NCBI RefSeq assembly: GCF_016704835.1
Contig: NZ_JADIZJ010000001.1
Location: 1,039,001-1,103,000, forward strand
From: Sphingopyxis sp.
GTDB taxonomy: Bacteria; Pseudomonadota; Alphaproteobacteria; Sphingomonadales; Sphingomonadaceae
DNA length: 64,000 nucleotides
Direction of reading: 5' to 3'
Shown: positions 41,695 to 49,873 of the stretch, one piece after another
Numbering within the stretch: position 1 is the first letter of the stretch
How the letters are laid out: the number at the start of each line of letters is the position of its first letter
Notes under the pieces: model-generated
Seen by the model: the letters and a program-made list of their open reading frames with translations, nothing else
What the model was told of the DNA's origin: nothing
The model's database searches: none
Program-made: the position numbers and the translations under genes

Positions 41695-42510
41695 ATGACT
41701 GTCATCAACACCAATGTGAGCGCGCTTCGCGCCCAGAACAACTCGCGGGTTGCGGGTCGCATGCAGTCGCAGGCGATGGAACGTCTGTCGAGCGGCAAGC
41801 GCATCAACAGCGCGAAAGACGACGCGGCGGGTCTCGCCATTGCAACGCGTATGGACGCCAGCGTCCGCGGTCTGAACCAGGCCGTGCGTAACGCCAACGA
41901 CGGCATCTCGCTGGCGCAGACCGCCGAAGGCGCGATGGGCGGCATCTCGAACATCCTCGTTCGTATGCGTGAACTGGCGGTGCAGTCGGCCAACGGCACC
42001 AACAGCACCACCGATCGTGGCGCGATCCAGACCGAAGTCACCGCGCTGATCGCCCAGATCGGCGATATCGCGACCCGCACGACGTTTAACGGCACCAACC
42101 TGCTGTCGGGCGGCGCGAGCATCGACATTCAGACCGGTACGGCGTCGGGCCAGACGGTCAACATCGCAATTGGCGATCTCACTGCCACCGGTCTTGCCGT
42201 CGGCACAGTCGATCTGTCGACGGCTGCCGGCGCCGCAACCGCCCTGGGTCTGCTCGACACGGGCATCCAGACGGTTGCCACGCAGCGTGCCAACCTGGGT
42301 GCGCAGCAGAACCGCCTGGAAGCGGCTGTCGATACTTTGACATCGACTGTCACGAATCTGGCAGACGCGAAATCGCGCATCGAAGACGCCGATTTCTCGT
42401 CTGAATCGACGAAACTGGCAGCTGCCGGGATCCTGTCGCAGGCATCGACCGCGATGCTCGCTCAGGCGAACCAGAGCCAGCAGGGCGTGATGAACCTGCT
42501 CCGCGGCTAA
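41695..42510 (+). CDS. fliC: Flagellin FliC (short form)
   Basis: The 271-residue flagellin contains the conserved D0/D1 ends (TVINTNVSALRAQNNSRVAG, RINSAKDDAAGLAIATRMDA; SRIEDADFSSESTKLAAAGI, QANQSQQGVMNLLRG) and very little between them, as in other short alphaproteobacterial flagellins. GGAAAGGAACAAC precedes the ATG. It is the only flagellin in the window, monocistronic, with its own promoter and terminator. Confidence 0.97.
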   Translation: MTVINTNVSALRAQNNSRVAGRMQSQAMERLSSGKRINSAKDDAAGLAIATRMDASVRGLNQAVRNANDGISLAQTAEGAMGGISNILVRMRELAVQSANGTNSTTDRGAIQTEVTALIAQIGDIATRTTFNGTNLLSGGASIDIQTGTASGQTVNIAIGDLTATGLAVGTVDLSTAAGAATALGLLDTGIQTVATQRANLGAQQNRLEAAVDTLTSTVTNLADAKSRIEDADFSSESTKLAAAGILSQASTAMLAQANQSQQGVMNLLRG

Positions 42511-42566
42511 ACGTCCGCAAACGATTTTCAGGCTATATTTGGTTGGTCCCTTAGATAGCCTGATCC

Positions 42567-42604
42567 GATGCCCCGGCCCCCACAGCCGGGGCATCATCTT
42601 TTCT
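42567..42604 (+). terminator. Terminator of fliC
   Basis: A perfect 11-bp stem (42567-42577 with 42585-42595) is followed by ATCTTTTCT, 57 bp past the fliC stop. Confidence 0.9.
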
Positions 42605-42659
42605 GCAATCGGCGTTGGCGTGTGCTCCGGCTAATTTTGATCCGAAGTTGCCAGCTTCT

Positions 42660-42790
42660 GTCTCGTCATCCTGAACTTGGTTCAGGGTCCGTGGCCTGCC
42701 GTTTCGTTCGGCGCGGCGTCGGGCGAGAGCTCAGGCCCTGGATGCTCAAACTCGGACAGCATGACGAGCTGAGGGGAACGGCTCACCGCC
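42660..42790. repeat. REP-like intergenic repeat
   Basis: GTCATCCTGAACTTGGTTCA with GGGTCC carries the palindrome CCTGAA-N5-TTCAGG, and a partly complementary copy (CAGGCCCTGGATGCTCAAAC, GACAGCATGACGAGC) follows at 42733-42773. This resembles the widespread intergenic repeats of sphingomonads. Confidence 0.55.
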
Positions 42791-45700
42791 TCAATGAAAA
42801 TCGCGCGACTTGGGCAGGATGCGCACGTCGCGCGGATGACCGTGCTTGGCCGCATAGCTGCGCGGGAGCTGCGGATGCGCGACCTCGTCCGCGCGGCACA
42901 GGTCGGGGCGTATTTCGCGCCCGTCACCCAGTTGATCGAGCATCGCGGTGCGATCGACGATGCGCGTCGCCATCAGGTGGATGACCCCCTCCTTGCTCCG
43001 CTGCACCTCGCCCTCGGCCAGCATCAGCCGCGACGCCATGACGGCGCGGCGATAGCGTTCGAAATGGCGCGCCCACAGCAGGATATTGACGACGCCGCCC
43101 TCATCCTCGAGCGTGATGAAGATCGCATTGCCCTTGCCCGGGCGCTGACGGATCAGCACGACCCCCGCGGTGCGGACGATCGAGCCATTCTTCGCCGCCA
43201 TCACCTGCGCGGCGCTCAGCACCCCCTCGCGTTCGAAATCGCGGCGCAGAAACGCCATCGGATGGCCTTTGAGCGACAGCCGCGTCGTCTGGTAATCGGT
43301 CAGCACATTTTCAACGAGCGGAGTGGGGGGCAGCGCAGCGTCCTGCTCGGCGCCAAGTTCGTCGGCCGCGGCGGCGCCGAACAGTGGCAGCACCCCTTGC
43401 CGGACGCGGCGCGCGTCCCACAGCGCGGGTCGCCGGTCGAGCCCCATCGACCGGCACGCGTCGGCTTCGGCCAGCAGACGCAGCGCGCGCGACGGCAGGT
43501 CGGCGCGGCGCGCCAGTTCCTCGACGGTTGTGAAGGGGGTGGTGCGCGCCGCCGCGATCTGCGTCGCCCACGCCTCGCGAAACCCGTCGATCTGGCGCAG
43601 CCCAAGCCGCAGCGCGAGGCTGCCGTCGGCGCGCGGTTCGAGGCTGCTGTCCCAAGCGCTCGCATTCACATCGACCTCGCGCACCTCGACCCGATGCTCC
43701 TGCGCATCGCGCACCAGCTGCGCGGGGGCGTAGAAGCCCATCGGCTGCGAGTTGAGCAGGCCGCAGGTGAACACCGCGGGGTGATAATATTTGATCCATG
43801 ACGAAACATAGACGAGCCGCGCGAACGACTGCGCATGGCTTTCGGGAAAGCCGTAGCTGCCGAACCCCTCGATCTGCTTGAAACAGCGTTCGGCGAAATC
43901 CTGCTTGTACCCGCGCGCGACCATGCCGCCGACCATCTTTTCCCGAAAATTATCGATCGTGCCGACGTTGCGAAAGGTCGCCATCGCGCGGCGCAGGCCG
44001 TTGGCCTCCTCTGGCGTAAATCCGGCGGCGGTGATCGCCAGATTCATCGCCTGTTCCTGAAAGAGCGGCACCCCGAAGGTGTGACCCAGAACTTCGCGCA
44101 ATTCATTGGGGTCATGAGGCGGGTCAGGCGACGGATATTCGACCTCTTCCTCTCCATTCCGCCGCCGCAGATAGGGGTGCACCATGTCGCCTTCGATCGG
44201 TCCGGGACGGACGATCGCGACCTGCACGACCAGATCGTAGAGCTTTCGCGGGCGCAGCCGCGGCAGCATGTTGATCTGCGCACGGCTTTCGACCTGAAAG
44301 ACGCCGATGCTGTCGCCCTTGCACAGCATGTCGTAAACCGCCGGATCCTTGGAATCGATGTCGAGTTCCAGCGTGTGATCGCCCAGACCATGTTCGCGCA
44401 TCAGGTCGTAACATTTGCGGATGCAGGTCAGCATGCCGAGCGCGAGGACGTCGACCTTCATCAGCCCGAGCGCGTCGATATCGTCCTTGTCCCATTCGAT
44501 GAAAGTGCGGTCCTCCATCGCGGCATTGTGGATCGGGACCAGTTCGTCGAGCCGCCCCTCGGTAAGCACGAAGCCGCCAACATGCTGCGACAGATGGCGC
44601 GGCGCTTTCAGCAACTCGCCGACGAAGCGGTGCAGCCGTTCGATCTCGCCATTGTGCGGGTCGAGCCCGGCCTCGACCAGCCGTTCGACCGGCAACTCGT
44701 CGCCCCAGCTTCCCCAGCTCGTGTCCGCGAGCCGCGCGGTGACATCCTCGCTGAAGCCCAGCGCCTTGCCGACCTCGCGGATCGTGCTGCGCGGTCGATA
44801 ATGAATGACGGTCGCAGCGATCGCGGCGCGGTCGCGCCCATAGCGATCATAGATATATTGAATGACCTCCTCACGCCGCTCATGCTCAAAATCGACATCG
44901 ATGTCGGGTGGCTCATCACGTTCGGCGGAGACAAAGCGCGAGAATAGCAGCTTATGCTCGACCGGGTCGACCGAGGTGACACCGAGCAAAAAACAGACGA
45001 CCGAATTGGCGGCGGACCCCCGACCCTGGCAGAGGATCGGCGGATCCTGCGCGCGAGCGAAGCGGACAAGGTCGTAAACGGTGAGGAAATAATAGACATA
45101 GTCGCGCTTGCGGATCAGCCGCAATTCGTTGCCGATGAGCTTGCGAACCTTGGATTTCAGGGGCGCGCCGTAGCGTTTCTCTGCTGCCGTCTTCACCAGA
45201 TGATGGAGATAGTTGAACGGTTTCCATCCGTCCGGCACCGGCTCGTGCGGATATTCATAGCGCAGGTCATCGAGCTGGAAGTGGATGCGCGCGAGCAGCG
45301 CGGCGCTTTGTTCGATCGCCTGGGGGTGATGCTGGAACAGCCGCATCATCTCGGCGGGGGCCTTCAGATGGCGTTCGCCATTGGCGCGCAGCAGCTTGCC
45401 CGCCTTGTGGATATTCACCCCCTCGCGGATGCAGGTGATGATGTCGTGCAGCGGGCGCTGCGCGATGCTCGCATAGAGCGCGTCGTTGGTCGCGAGCAGC
45501 GGGACGCGGGTGGCGGCCGACAGGCGTTCGCGTGCGGTGATCTTTCGTGCATCGGCGCCCGCGCGCGGCATCGTTGCGGCGAGCCAGACCGATTTTGGTC
45601 GCGCGCGTTTGAGGATGCGGAGCAGCGCTTCATCGCCGTCCATCGCGATCAGCAGCAGGTCGTCGCAATGCTGCAGCAAATCCTCCAGATAGAGAATGCA

Positions 45701-46063
45701 ATCGCCCTTTTGCGCGCGCAGGTTGCCGGTCGAGAGCAGCCGGGTCAGCCGCCCCCAGCCGTGGCGCGTCGTCGGATAGGCGACGATGTCGGGGGTGCCG
45801 TCGGCGAAAGCGAGGCGCGCGCCGACGACCAGGCGGAAATTGGCGACAATTTCAGGGTGCTTGACCTGCAGCTCTTTCAGGAACCCCCACGCCCGCACCA
45901 CCCCCGCCACACTGTTGCGGTCGGCGATGCCGATCCCCCGCATGCCCAGCGCAATCGCTTCGGCGACCATTTCGGCGGGGTGCGAGGCGCCGCGCAGGAA
46001 GCTGTAATTGGTCGCGGCGACCAGTTCGGCGAAGGTGGGTTCGGGGGCGGACGCGTCACTCAT
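42791..46063 (-). CDS. dnaE2: Error-prone DNA polymerase DnaE2 (ImuC)
   Basis: The 1090-residue C-family polymerase has the N-terminal PHP domain (FAELVAATNYSFLRGASHPA), the palm with catalytic Asp residues (RDEPPDIDVDFEHERREEVI), FQVESRAQINMLPRLRPRKL and a C-terminal OB domain (RTAGVVLIRQRPGKGNAIFI). With ImuA and ImuB it performs damage-induced mutagenic synthesis. Its start overlaps the imuB stop by 4 bp, which fixes the start. Confidence 0.95.
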   Translation of the reverse strand: MSDASAPEPTFAELVAATNYSFLRGASHPAEMVAEAIALGMRGIGIADRNSVAGVVRAWGFLKELQVKHPEIVANFRLVVGARLAFADGTPDIVAYPTTRHGWGRLTRLLSTGNLRAQKGDCILYLEDLLQHCDDLLLIAMDGDEALLRILKRARPKSVWLAATMPRAGADARKITARERLSAATRVPLLATNDALYASIAQRPLHDIITCIREGVNIHKAGKLLRANGERHLKAPAEMMRLFQHHPQAIEQSAALLARIHFQLDDLRYEYPHEPVPDGWKPFNYLHHLVKTAAEKRYGAPLKSKVRKLIGNELRLIRKRDYVYYFLTVYDLVRFARAQDPPILCQGRGSAANSVVCFLLGVTSVDPVEHKLLFSRFVSAERDEPPDIDVDFEHERREEVIQYIYDRYGRDRAAIAATVIHYRPRSTIREVGKALGFSEDVTARLADTSWGSWGDELPVERLVEAGLDPHNGEIERLHRFVGELLKAPRHLSQHVGGFVLTEGRLDELVPIHNAAMEDRTFIEWDKDDIDALGLMKVDVLALGMLTCIRKCYDLMREHGLGDHTLELDIDSKDPAVYDMLCKGDSIGVFQVESRAQINMLPRLRPRKLYDLVVQVAIVRPGPIEGDMVHPYLRRRNGEEEVEYPSPDPPHDPNELREVLGHTFGVPLFQEQAMNLAITAAGFTPEEANGLRRAMATFRNVGTIDNFREKMVGGMVARGYKQDFAERCFKQIEGFGSYGFPESHAQSFARLVYVSSWIKYYHPAVFTCGLLNSQPMGFYAPAQLVRDAQEHRVEVREVDVNASAWDSSLEPRADGSLALRLGLRQIDGFREAWATQIAAARTTPFTTVEELARRADLPSRALRLLAEADACRSMGLDRRPALWDARRVRQGVLPLFGAAAADELGAEQDAALPPTPLVENVLTDYQTTRLSLKGHPMAFLRRDFEREGVLSAAQVMAAKNGSIVRTAGVVLIRQRPGKGNAIFITLEDEGGVVNILLWARHFERYRRAVMASRLMLAEGEVQRSKEGVIHLMATRIVDRTAMLDQLGDGREIRPDLCRADEVAHPQLPRSYAAKHGHPRDVRILPKSRDFH

Positions 46064-47607
46064 GCGAACAGCCCGTGGATATACCAGCGCGGGTCTGGTT
46101 TTTCGTCGTACAGCCCGTGGCGAAACAGCCAGTAGCGGCGACCGCGGTCGTCCTCGACACGGTAATAGTCGCGGGTCAGTCCGGCATTGTCCTTGCGGCG
46201 CCACCATTCGCTCGCGATCCGCTCCGGTCCCTCGTAACGGCGGATCGCATGCGTCGCACGGCGCCAGCGGAAACGGTGCGGCGGGCCGTCGGGAACCTCG
46301 GCGATCACCTCGATCACCTGCGGCGGGTCGAAGAGATAGAAGGGGCGCAGCGGCGGCTCGCCGGGTTCGGGGACGGGCCAGGGCGTGGGCGGCGGTGCGT
46401 CGATCGCGGGCAAGGCGAGCTGCGCCTGTTCGGGGATATGGGTGTCGGCGGCGGCGAATTTGCGCACCCCGCCGCGGCCGATCCGCGTCGCCAGCCGGTC
46501 GACCAGTTCGGCCATCGCTGCCCCCTCGGTCGCAGCGCGCACCGCGCCGCCTTCGAGCTTGAGCTGGGTAGCGGCGAGGGGCTCGAGCCGCGGCACCGCG
46601 AGCCGCATCATGTCGAAACCGAAGCCGGGGTCGAGCGGATCGCGCAAAGCATCCATCCGCTCGGCGAACAGGCGCATGACGAGCCCGTTGTCGCGCGTCG
46701 GATGGCCGGTCTCGACCGCGATGCTGCGCGCCAGGCCGTCGCTGCGAAAGAAGGTGGCGCGGAAATGGCGCCCGCCCTTGCCGCGTTCGCCAAGGTCCGC
46801 GATCGCTTCGCCGACCAGTTCGGTGAGAATTTGGGTGGCGTGCGGCATGCTGGCGACCGGTTCGGCGAAGCGGCGCTCGGCGACCACCGGCGGCGGGGTG
46901 GTGCGCGGATCGAGCGGGCTCGGGGCGTCGCCGAGCAGGCGGCGCAGCGCGGTCGCGGCGTCGGCGCCGAAGCGCGCGGCGATGTTCGCCGTCGGCCGCG
47001 CGGCCAGATCGCCGATCGTCTTGAGCCCGGCGCGGACGAGCGCGGTTGCCGCCTCGGCTTCGAGTTCGAGCGCGGCGACGGGCAGGCGGCGGATCGCGCT
47101 TGCTTCGTCGGGAGCGGGTAACATCTGGTAGCGCGCAAGCGCGCGCGCGGCGTCGGCGGTGGGGCCAAGCGCATGGCGCAATGTCATGCCGAGCCGGGTC
47201 AGCCGGCTGTCGATGTCGTCGATCAACCCCGCTTCGCCATCGAACAAATGGGTGCAGCCGGTGATGTCGAGGATCAGCCCGTCGGGGGCATCGAGCGCGA
47301 CGAGCGGGGTATAGCGCGTACAGCCCTGTGCGAGCCGGTCGAGCCAGGCCTGATCGAGGACGGGGTCGAACGGCACAATGACGAGCTCGGGCACCCGCGC
47401 CCGCGCGTCGGCGAGCGGCATGCCGACGCTAAGCCCGAGCGCCTGCGCGCGCGCGTCGACGCTCGCAAGGCGCAGCGCGCCGCGCTGCTTCTCGGCAAAG
47501 ACGAGCGGGAGGTCAGGCGGCTTCGGCGCCGAGCGGGTGAATCGCTCGGCGGGCAGCCAGGGGAAGAACAGCGCCAGATAGCGCCGTGTCCCGGAAAGCT
47601 TGCTCAT
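46060..47607 (-). CDS. imuB: Y-family polymerase-like protein ImuB
   Basis: The 515-residue protein has the Y-family fold (RYLALFFPWLPAERFTR, then ALGLSVGMPLADARARVPEL and GCTHLFDGEAGLIDDIDSRL) but lacks the usual paired catalytic acidic residues, as ImuB does; it serves as an adaptor to the sliding clamp. A long C-terminal tail follows. The start at 47607 lies inside imuA, giving a 95-bp overlap. Confidence 0.92.
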   Translation of the reverse strand: MSKLSGTRRYLALFFPWLPAERFTRSAPKPPDLPLVFAEKQRGALRLASVDARAQALGLSVGMPLADARARVPELVIVPFDPVLDQAWLDRLAQGCTRYTPLVALDAPDGLILDITGCTHLFDGEAGLIDDIDSRLTRLGMTLRHALGPTADAARALARYQMLPAPDEASAIRRLPVAALELEAEAATALVRAGLKTIGDLAARPTANIAARFGADAATALRRLLGDAPSPLDPRTTPPPVVAERRFAEPVASMPHATQILTELVGEAIADLGERGKGGRHFRATFFRSDGLARSIAVETGHPTRDNGLVMRLFAERMDALRDPLDPGFGFDMMRLAVPRLEPLAATQLKLEGGAVRAATEGAAMAELVDRLATRIGRGGVRKFAAADTHIPEQAQLALPAIDAPPPTPWPVPEPGEPPLRPFYLFDPPQVIEVIAEVPDGPPHRFRWRRATHAIRRYEGPERIASEWWRRKDNAGLTRDYYRVEDDRGRRYWLFRHGLYDEKPDPRWYIHGLFA

Positions 47608-48301
47608 CTTTATCCCAATCGAGTCGCCAGTGCGTTCCGGCAGGGCCGCCGCGCCAGCGCAGCAGCTCGAGGTCGAAGGCGGGGGCGCCCGGTGCGTCGG
47701 CCGCCAGCGCGTGCGACGGCGCCGCGACGATGTTCCAGCGCGTTTCGGCGACGCTCGGCGTCGGCGCGGCATTCAGCCGCAGCATCAGCAATGTCGTCCC
47801 CGCATCGCGCGCGCCGAGCGTCAGGCGGCGGCCCGCGGTCAGGTCGAGCAGGGGGAATTTGCCCCAGCTTTCGACGATCACCGCCGCCGAACCGGCGCAG
47901 CGCACGGCATCATTGGCGCAGGCGAGCAACATCTTGGGATCGGCGGTCTCGATCAGCAGCAAGCGGCCCGGATCGCCGCCGAGTTCGGCGATGCCGGGGG
48001 CATAGATATGGCCGGTGCGGCGTCCGGCATCGACGGTACGCAGCCACAGCAGCGGCGTCTGGCCCGGGGTGCGCAGCGCGAGCAGTGCTGCAAAGGCCGC
48101 AGCGCTGGCGCCGTCGAGCGCGTCGGCGGCGAAAAATTCATGGCATCGCCCGACCATCAATCCGCCGCCAAACGCCGCGTCGAACGCGCCATGCCCCGTC
48201 GCCAGCCAGCCTTCGGCCGGGCGGCTTTCGGGGCCACCAGTGGCAGCCAGCCGGGCGATACGCTGACGCAGCCCGGCGAGAGGTTGAGACGACTCGCGCA
48301 T
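47513..48301 (-). CDS. imuA: RecA-like SOS mutagenesis protein ImuA
   Basis: The 262-residue protein resembles ImuA/SulA-like RecA relatives: AFDAAFGGGLMVGRCHEFFA takes the Walker A place and GGDPGRLLLIETADPKMLLA and AAVIVESWGKFPLLDLTAGR follow. It is the first gene of imuA-imuB-dnaE2 and lies directly behind an SOS box. Confidence 0.88.
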   Translation of the reverse strand: MRESSQPLAGLRQRIARLAATGGPESRPAEGWLATGHGAFDAAFGGGLMVGRCHEFFAADALDGASAAAFAALLALRTPGQTPLLWLRTVDAGRRTGHIYAPGIAELGGDPGRLLLIETADPKMLLACANDAVRCAGSAAVIVESWGKFPLLDLTAGRRLTLGARDAGTTLLMLRLNAAPTPSVAETRWNIVAAPSHALAADAPGAPAFDLELLRWRGGPAGTHWRLDWDKDEQAFRDTALSGAVLPLAARRAIHPLGAEAA

Positions 48302-48305
48302 ATAT

Positions 48306-48320
48306 GTTCCTGATTTGTTC
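48306..48320. promoter_or_regulatory. LexA (SOS) box of imuA-imuB-dnaE2
   Basis: GTTC-CTGATTT-GTTC is a perfect alphaproteobacterial LexA site (GTTC-N7-GTTC), 5 bp before the imuA start, so LexA should repress the cassette until DNA damage. Confidence 0.92.
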
Positions 48321-48364
48321 TATTAGCGCGCGAGCGAGGGGGAATGTCAAGGTGAGTCCGCCAT

Positions 48365-48447
48365 GCCTTCTTCATTACCCCGACTTGATCCGGGGTCCAT
48401 CATGCCGACGTTGCGGTGGATGCCGGATCAGGTCCGGCACGACAAAG
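48365..48447. repeat. REP-like inverted repeat pair
   Basis: CCCCGACTTGATCCGGGGTCC-type sequence (48377-48400) faces GCCGGATCAGGTCCGGC (48423-48439); each is palindromic and together they can fold. This is the common alphaproteobacterial REP type. It fills the gap between imuA and the efflux operon end. Confidence 0.65.
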
Positions 48448-48448
48448 A

Positions 48449-49873
48449 TTAGGGCGTTGTGGCCCCCGCGCCGCTATCGCCTCCAAGCGCGCGAAACAGC
48501 GCGATGCGGGTCTGGACGAGTAGCAGCTGGGTCGCGATTTCGCTGCGCCGTGCCGAATACAGGCTGCGCTGGGCATCAAGGCTGGCGAGGAAGCTGTCGA
48601 CCCCGCCCTTGTAGCGCGCATCGGTCAGCGTCGCGGTGTCGGCGGCGGCGGCGGTGTTCGCCGCGGCGGCGCGGACCCGCTCGGCGATTGTACCCTGTAC
48701 CGCGAGCGCGTCGGCGACTTCGCGAAACGCGGTCTGGATCGCGCCCTCGTAGCCCGCCAGCGCGGCGTCGCGCTGTGCCTCGCTGACCGCCACCCCGGCG
48801 CGGCGGCCGCCCGCGTCGAAAATCGGCGCGGTGACGTCGCCGCCCGCCGACCAGCTGAACGATCCGCTGTCGAACAGGCTGGACAGCGCGTTGCTGGCAA
48901 AGCCGAGCAATCCGGTGAGCGAGATCGACGGGAACAGCTGCGCGCGCGCGACGCCGATGTCGGCGTTGGCCGCGCGCAGGCCATATTCGGCCTCGATCAC
49001 ATCGGGGCGGCGGAGCAGGATTTGCGAGTTCACCCCCGCCGGAAGGGAAGCGATAGCGGGCGTAACGTCGGCCAGCCCGTTGGGCAGCAGCGCGCGGTCG
49101 ACATCACCGCCGACGAGCAGGCGGATGAGATTCTCGTCCTGCGCCAGCGCGCTCGTTTGCGCCGCGATCGCATCCTCGGCGGTTGCCAAAATCTGTTCGG
49201 CCTGGCGCAGGTCGGTGCGCGGCGCGACGCCGCCGTCGAGGCGGGCGCGGGTCAGCCGGACATTCTCGCGCGCATTCGCAGCGGTGTCCTGTGCAATCGC
49301 AAGCAGGTCGCGGTCGGCGCCATAGATCGCCCAGGCATCGGCCAGATTGGCGATCAGCGCGAGCCGCACCGTGCGCGACGCGGCCTCGGTCGCCAGCGCG
49401 CGGTTGCGGTCGGCCTCGGTGGCATTGGCGAGCTTGCCAAACAGGTCGAGCTCGAAGGCAGTGATGCCGCCGCGCAGCGAGAAATCGCCGCCGCCGCCCC
49501 CACCACTCGTGCCGTTGCCGTTGCCGTTGCCGTTGCCGTCCGAATAGCCCGCGCCGCCGCTGATCCCGATGGCGGGGAATTGTCCGGCGCGGGTGACACG
49601 CGCTTGTGCGCGTGCTGCGGCAACATTGGCGTAGGCGACGCGCAGGTCGCGATTGTTGGTCAGCGCCTGCTCGGCCAGCGATTGGAGGCGCGGGTCGGTG
49701 AAGACGCTTTGGTAGGAAAGGATGGGCAGCGCCGCCTCGCTTTGTAGCAGATAGGCGTCGCCAACCGGCCAGCTTTGCGGAACCGGCGGGCTCGGCAGCA
49801 CTGTCTTGGGCGCCAGCGAGCAGCTGGCGAGGGCCAGGGTGCTCGCAAGCAGCAGCGCGCGGGTCCCGATCAT
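48449..49873 (-). CDS. RND efflux outer-membrane lipoprotein (OprM/NodT family)
   Basis: The 474-residue channel has a lipoprotein signal (LLLASTLALASC, Cys about residue 18) and two outer-membrane-factor repeats (LAEQALTNNRDLRVAYANVA and ILLRRPDVIEAEYGLRAANA, then ARAQLFPSISLTGLLGFASN). A (Gly-Asn) run near residues 112-120 is encoded by a six-base tandem repeat at about 49513-49540. It overlaps the pump gene by 4 bp and completes a tripartite efflux system. Confidence 0.94.
   Translation of the reverse strand: MIGTRALLLASTLALASCSLAPKTVLPSPPVPQSWPVGDAYLLQSEAALPILSYQSVFTDPRLQSLAEQALTNNRDLRVAYANVAAARAQARVTRAGQFPAIGISGGAGYSDGNGNGNGNGTSGGGGGGDFSLRGGITAFELDLFGKLANATEADRNRALATEAASRTVRLALIANLADAWAIYGADRDLLAIAQDTAANARENVRLTRARLDGGVAPRTDLRQAEQILATAEDAIAAQTSALAQDENLIRLLVGGDVDRALLPNGLADVTPAIASLPAGVNSQILLRRPDVIEAEYGLRAANADIGVARAQLFPSISLTGLLGFASNALSSLFDSGSFSWSAGGDVTAPIFDAGGRRAGVAVSEAQRDAALAGYEGAIQTAFREVADALAVQGTIAERVRAAAANTAAAADTATLTDARYKGGVDSFLASLDAQRSLYSARRSEIATQLLLVQTRIALFRALGGDSGAGATTP

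Noticed and set aside
43835..46135. Two long plus-strand frames (370 and 393 codons)
   Set aside because: Both are complements of dnaE2, whose motifs are clear on the other strand.
47173..48786. 537-codon plus-strand frame
   Set aside because: Crosses imuB, imuA and the REP region antisense; Arg/Ala-rich.
49513..49545. Short tandem repeat as a possible CRISPR or VNTR array
   Set aside because: The unit is 6 bp without spacers and lies inside a coding frame, so it is a codon-level repeat.
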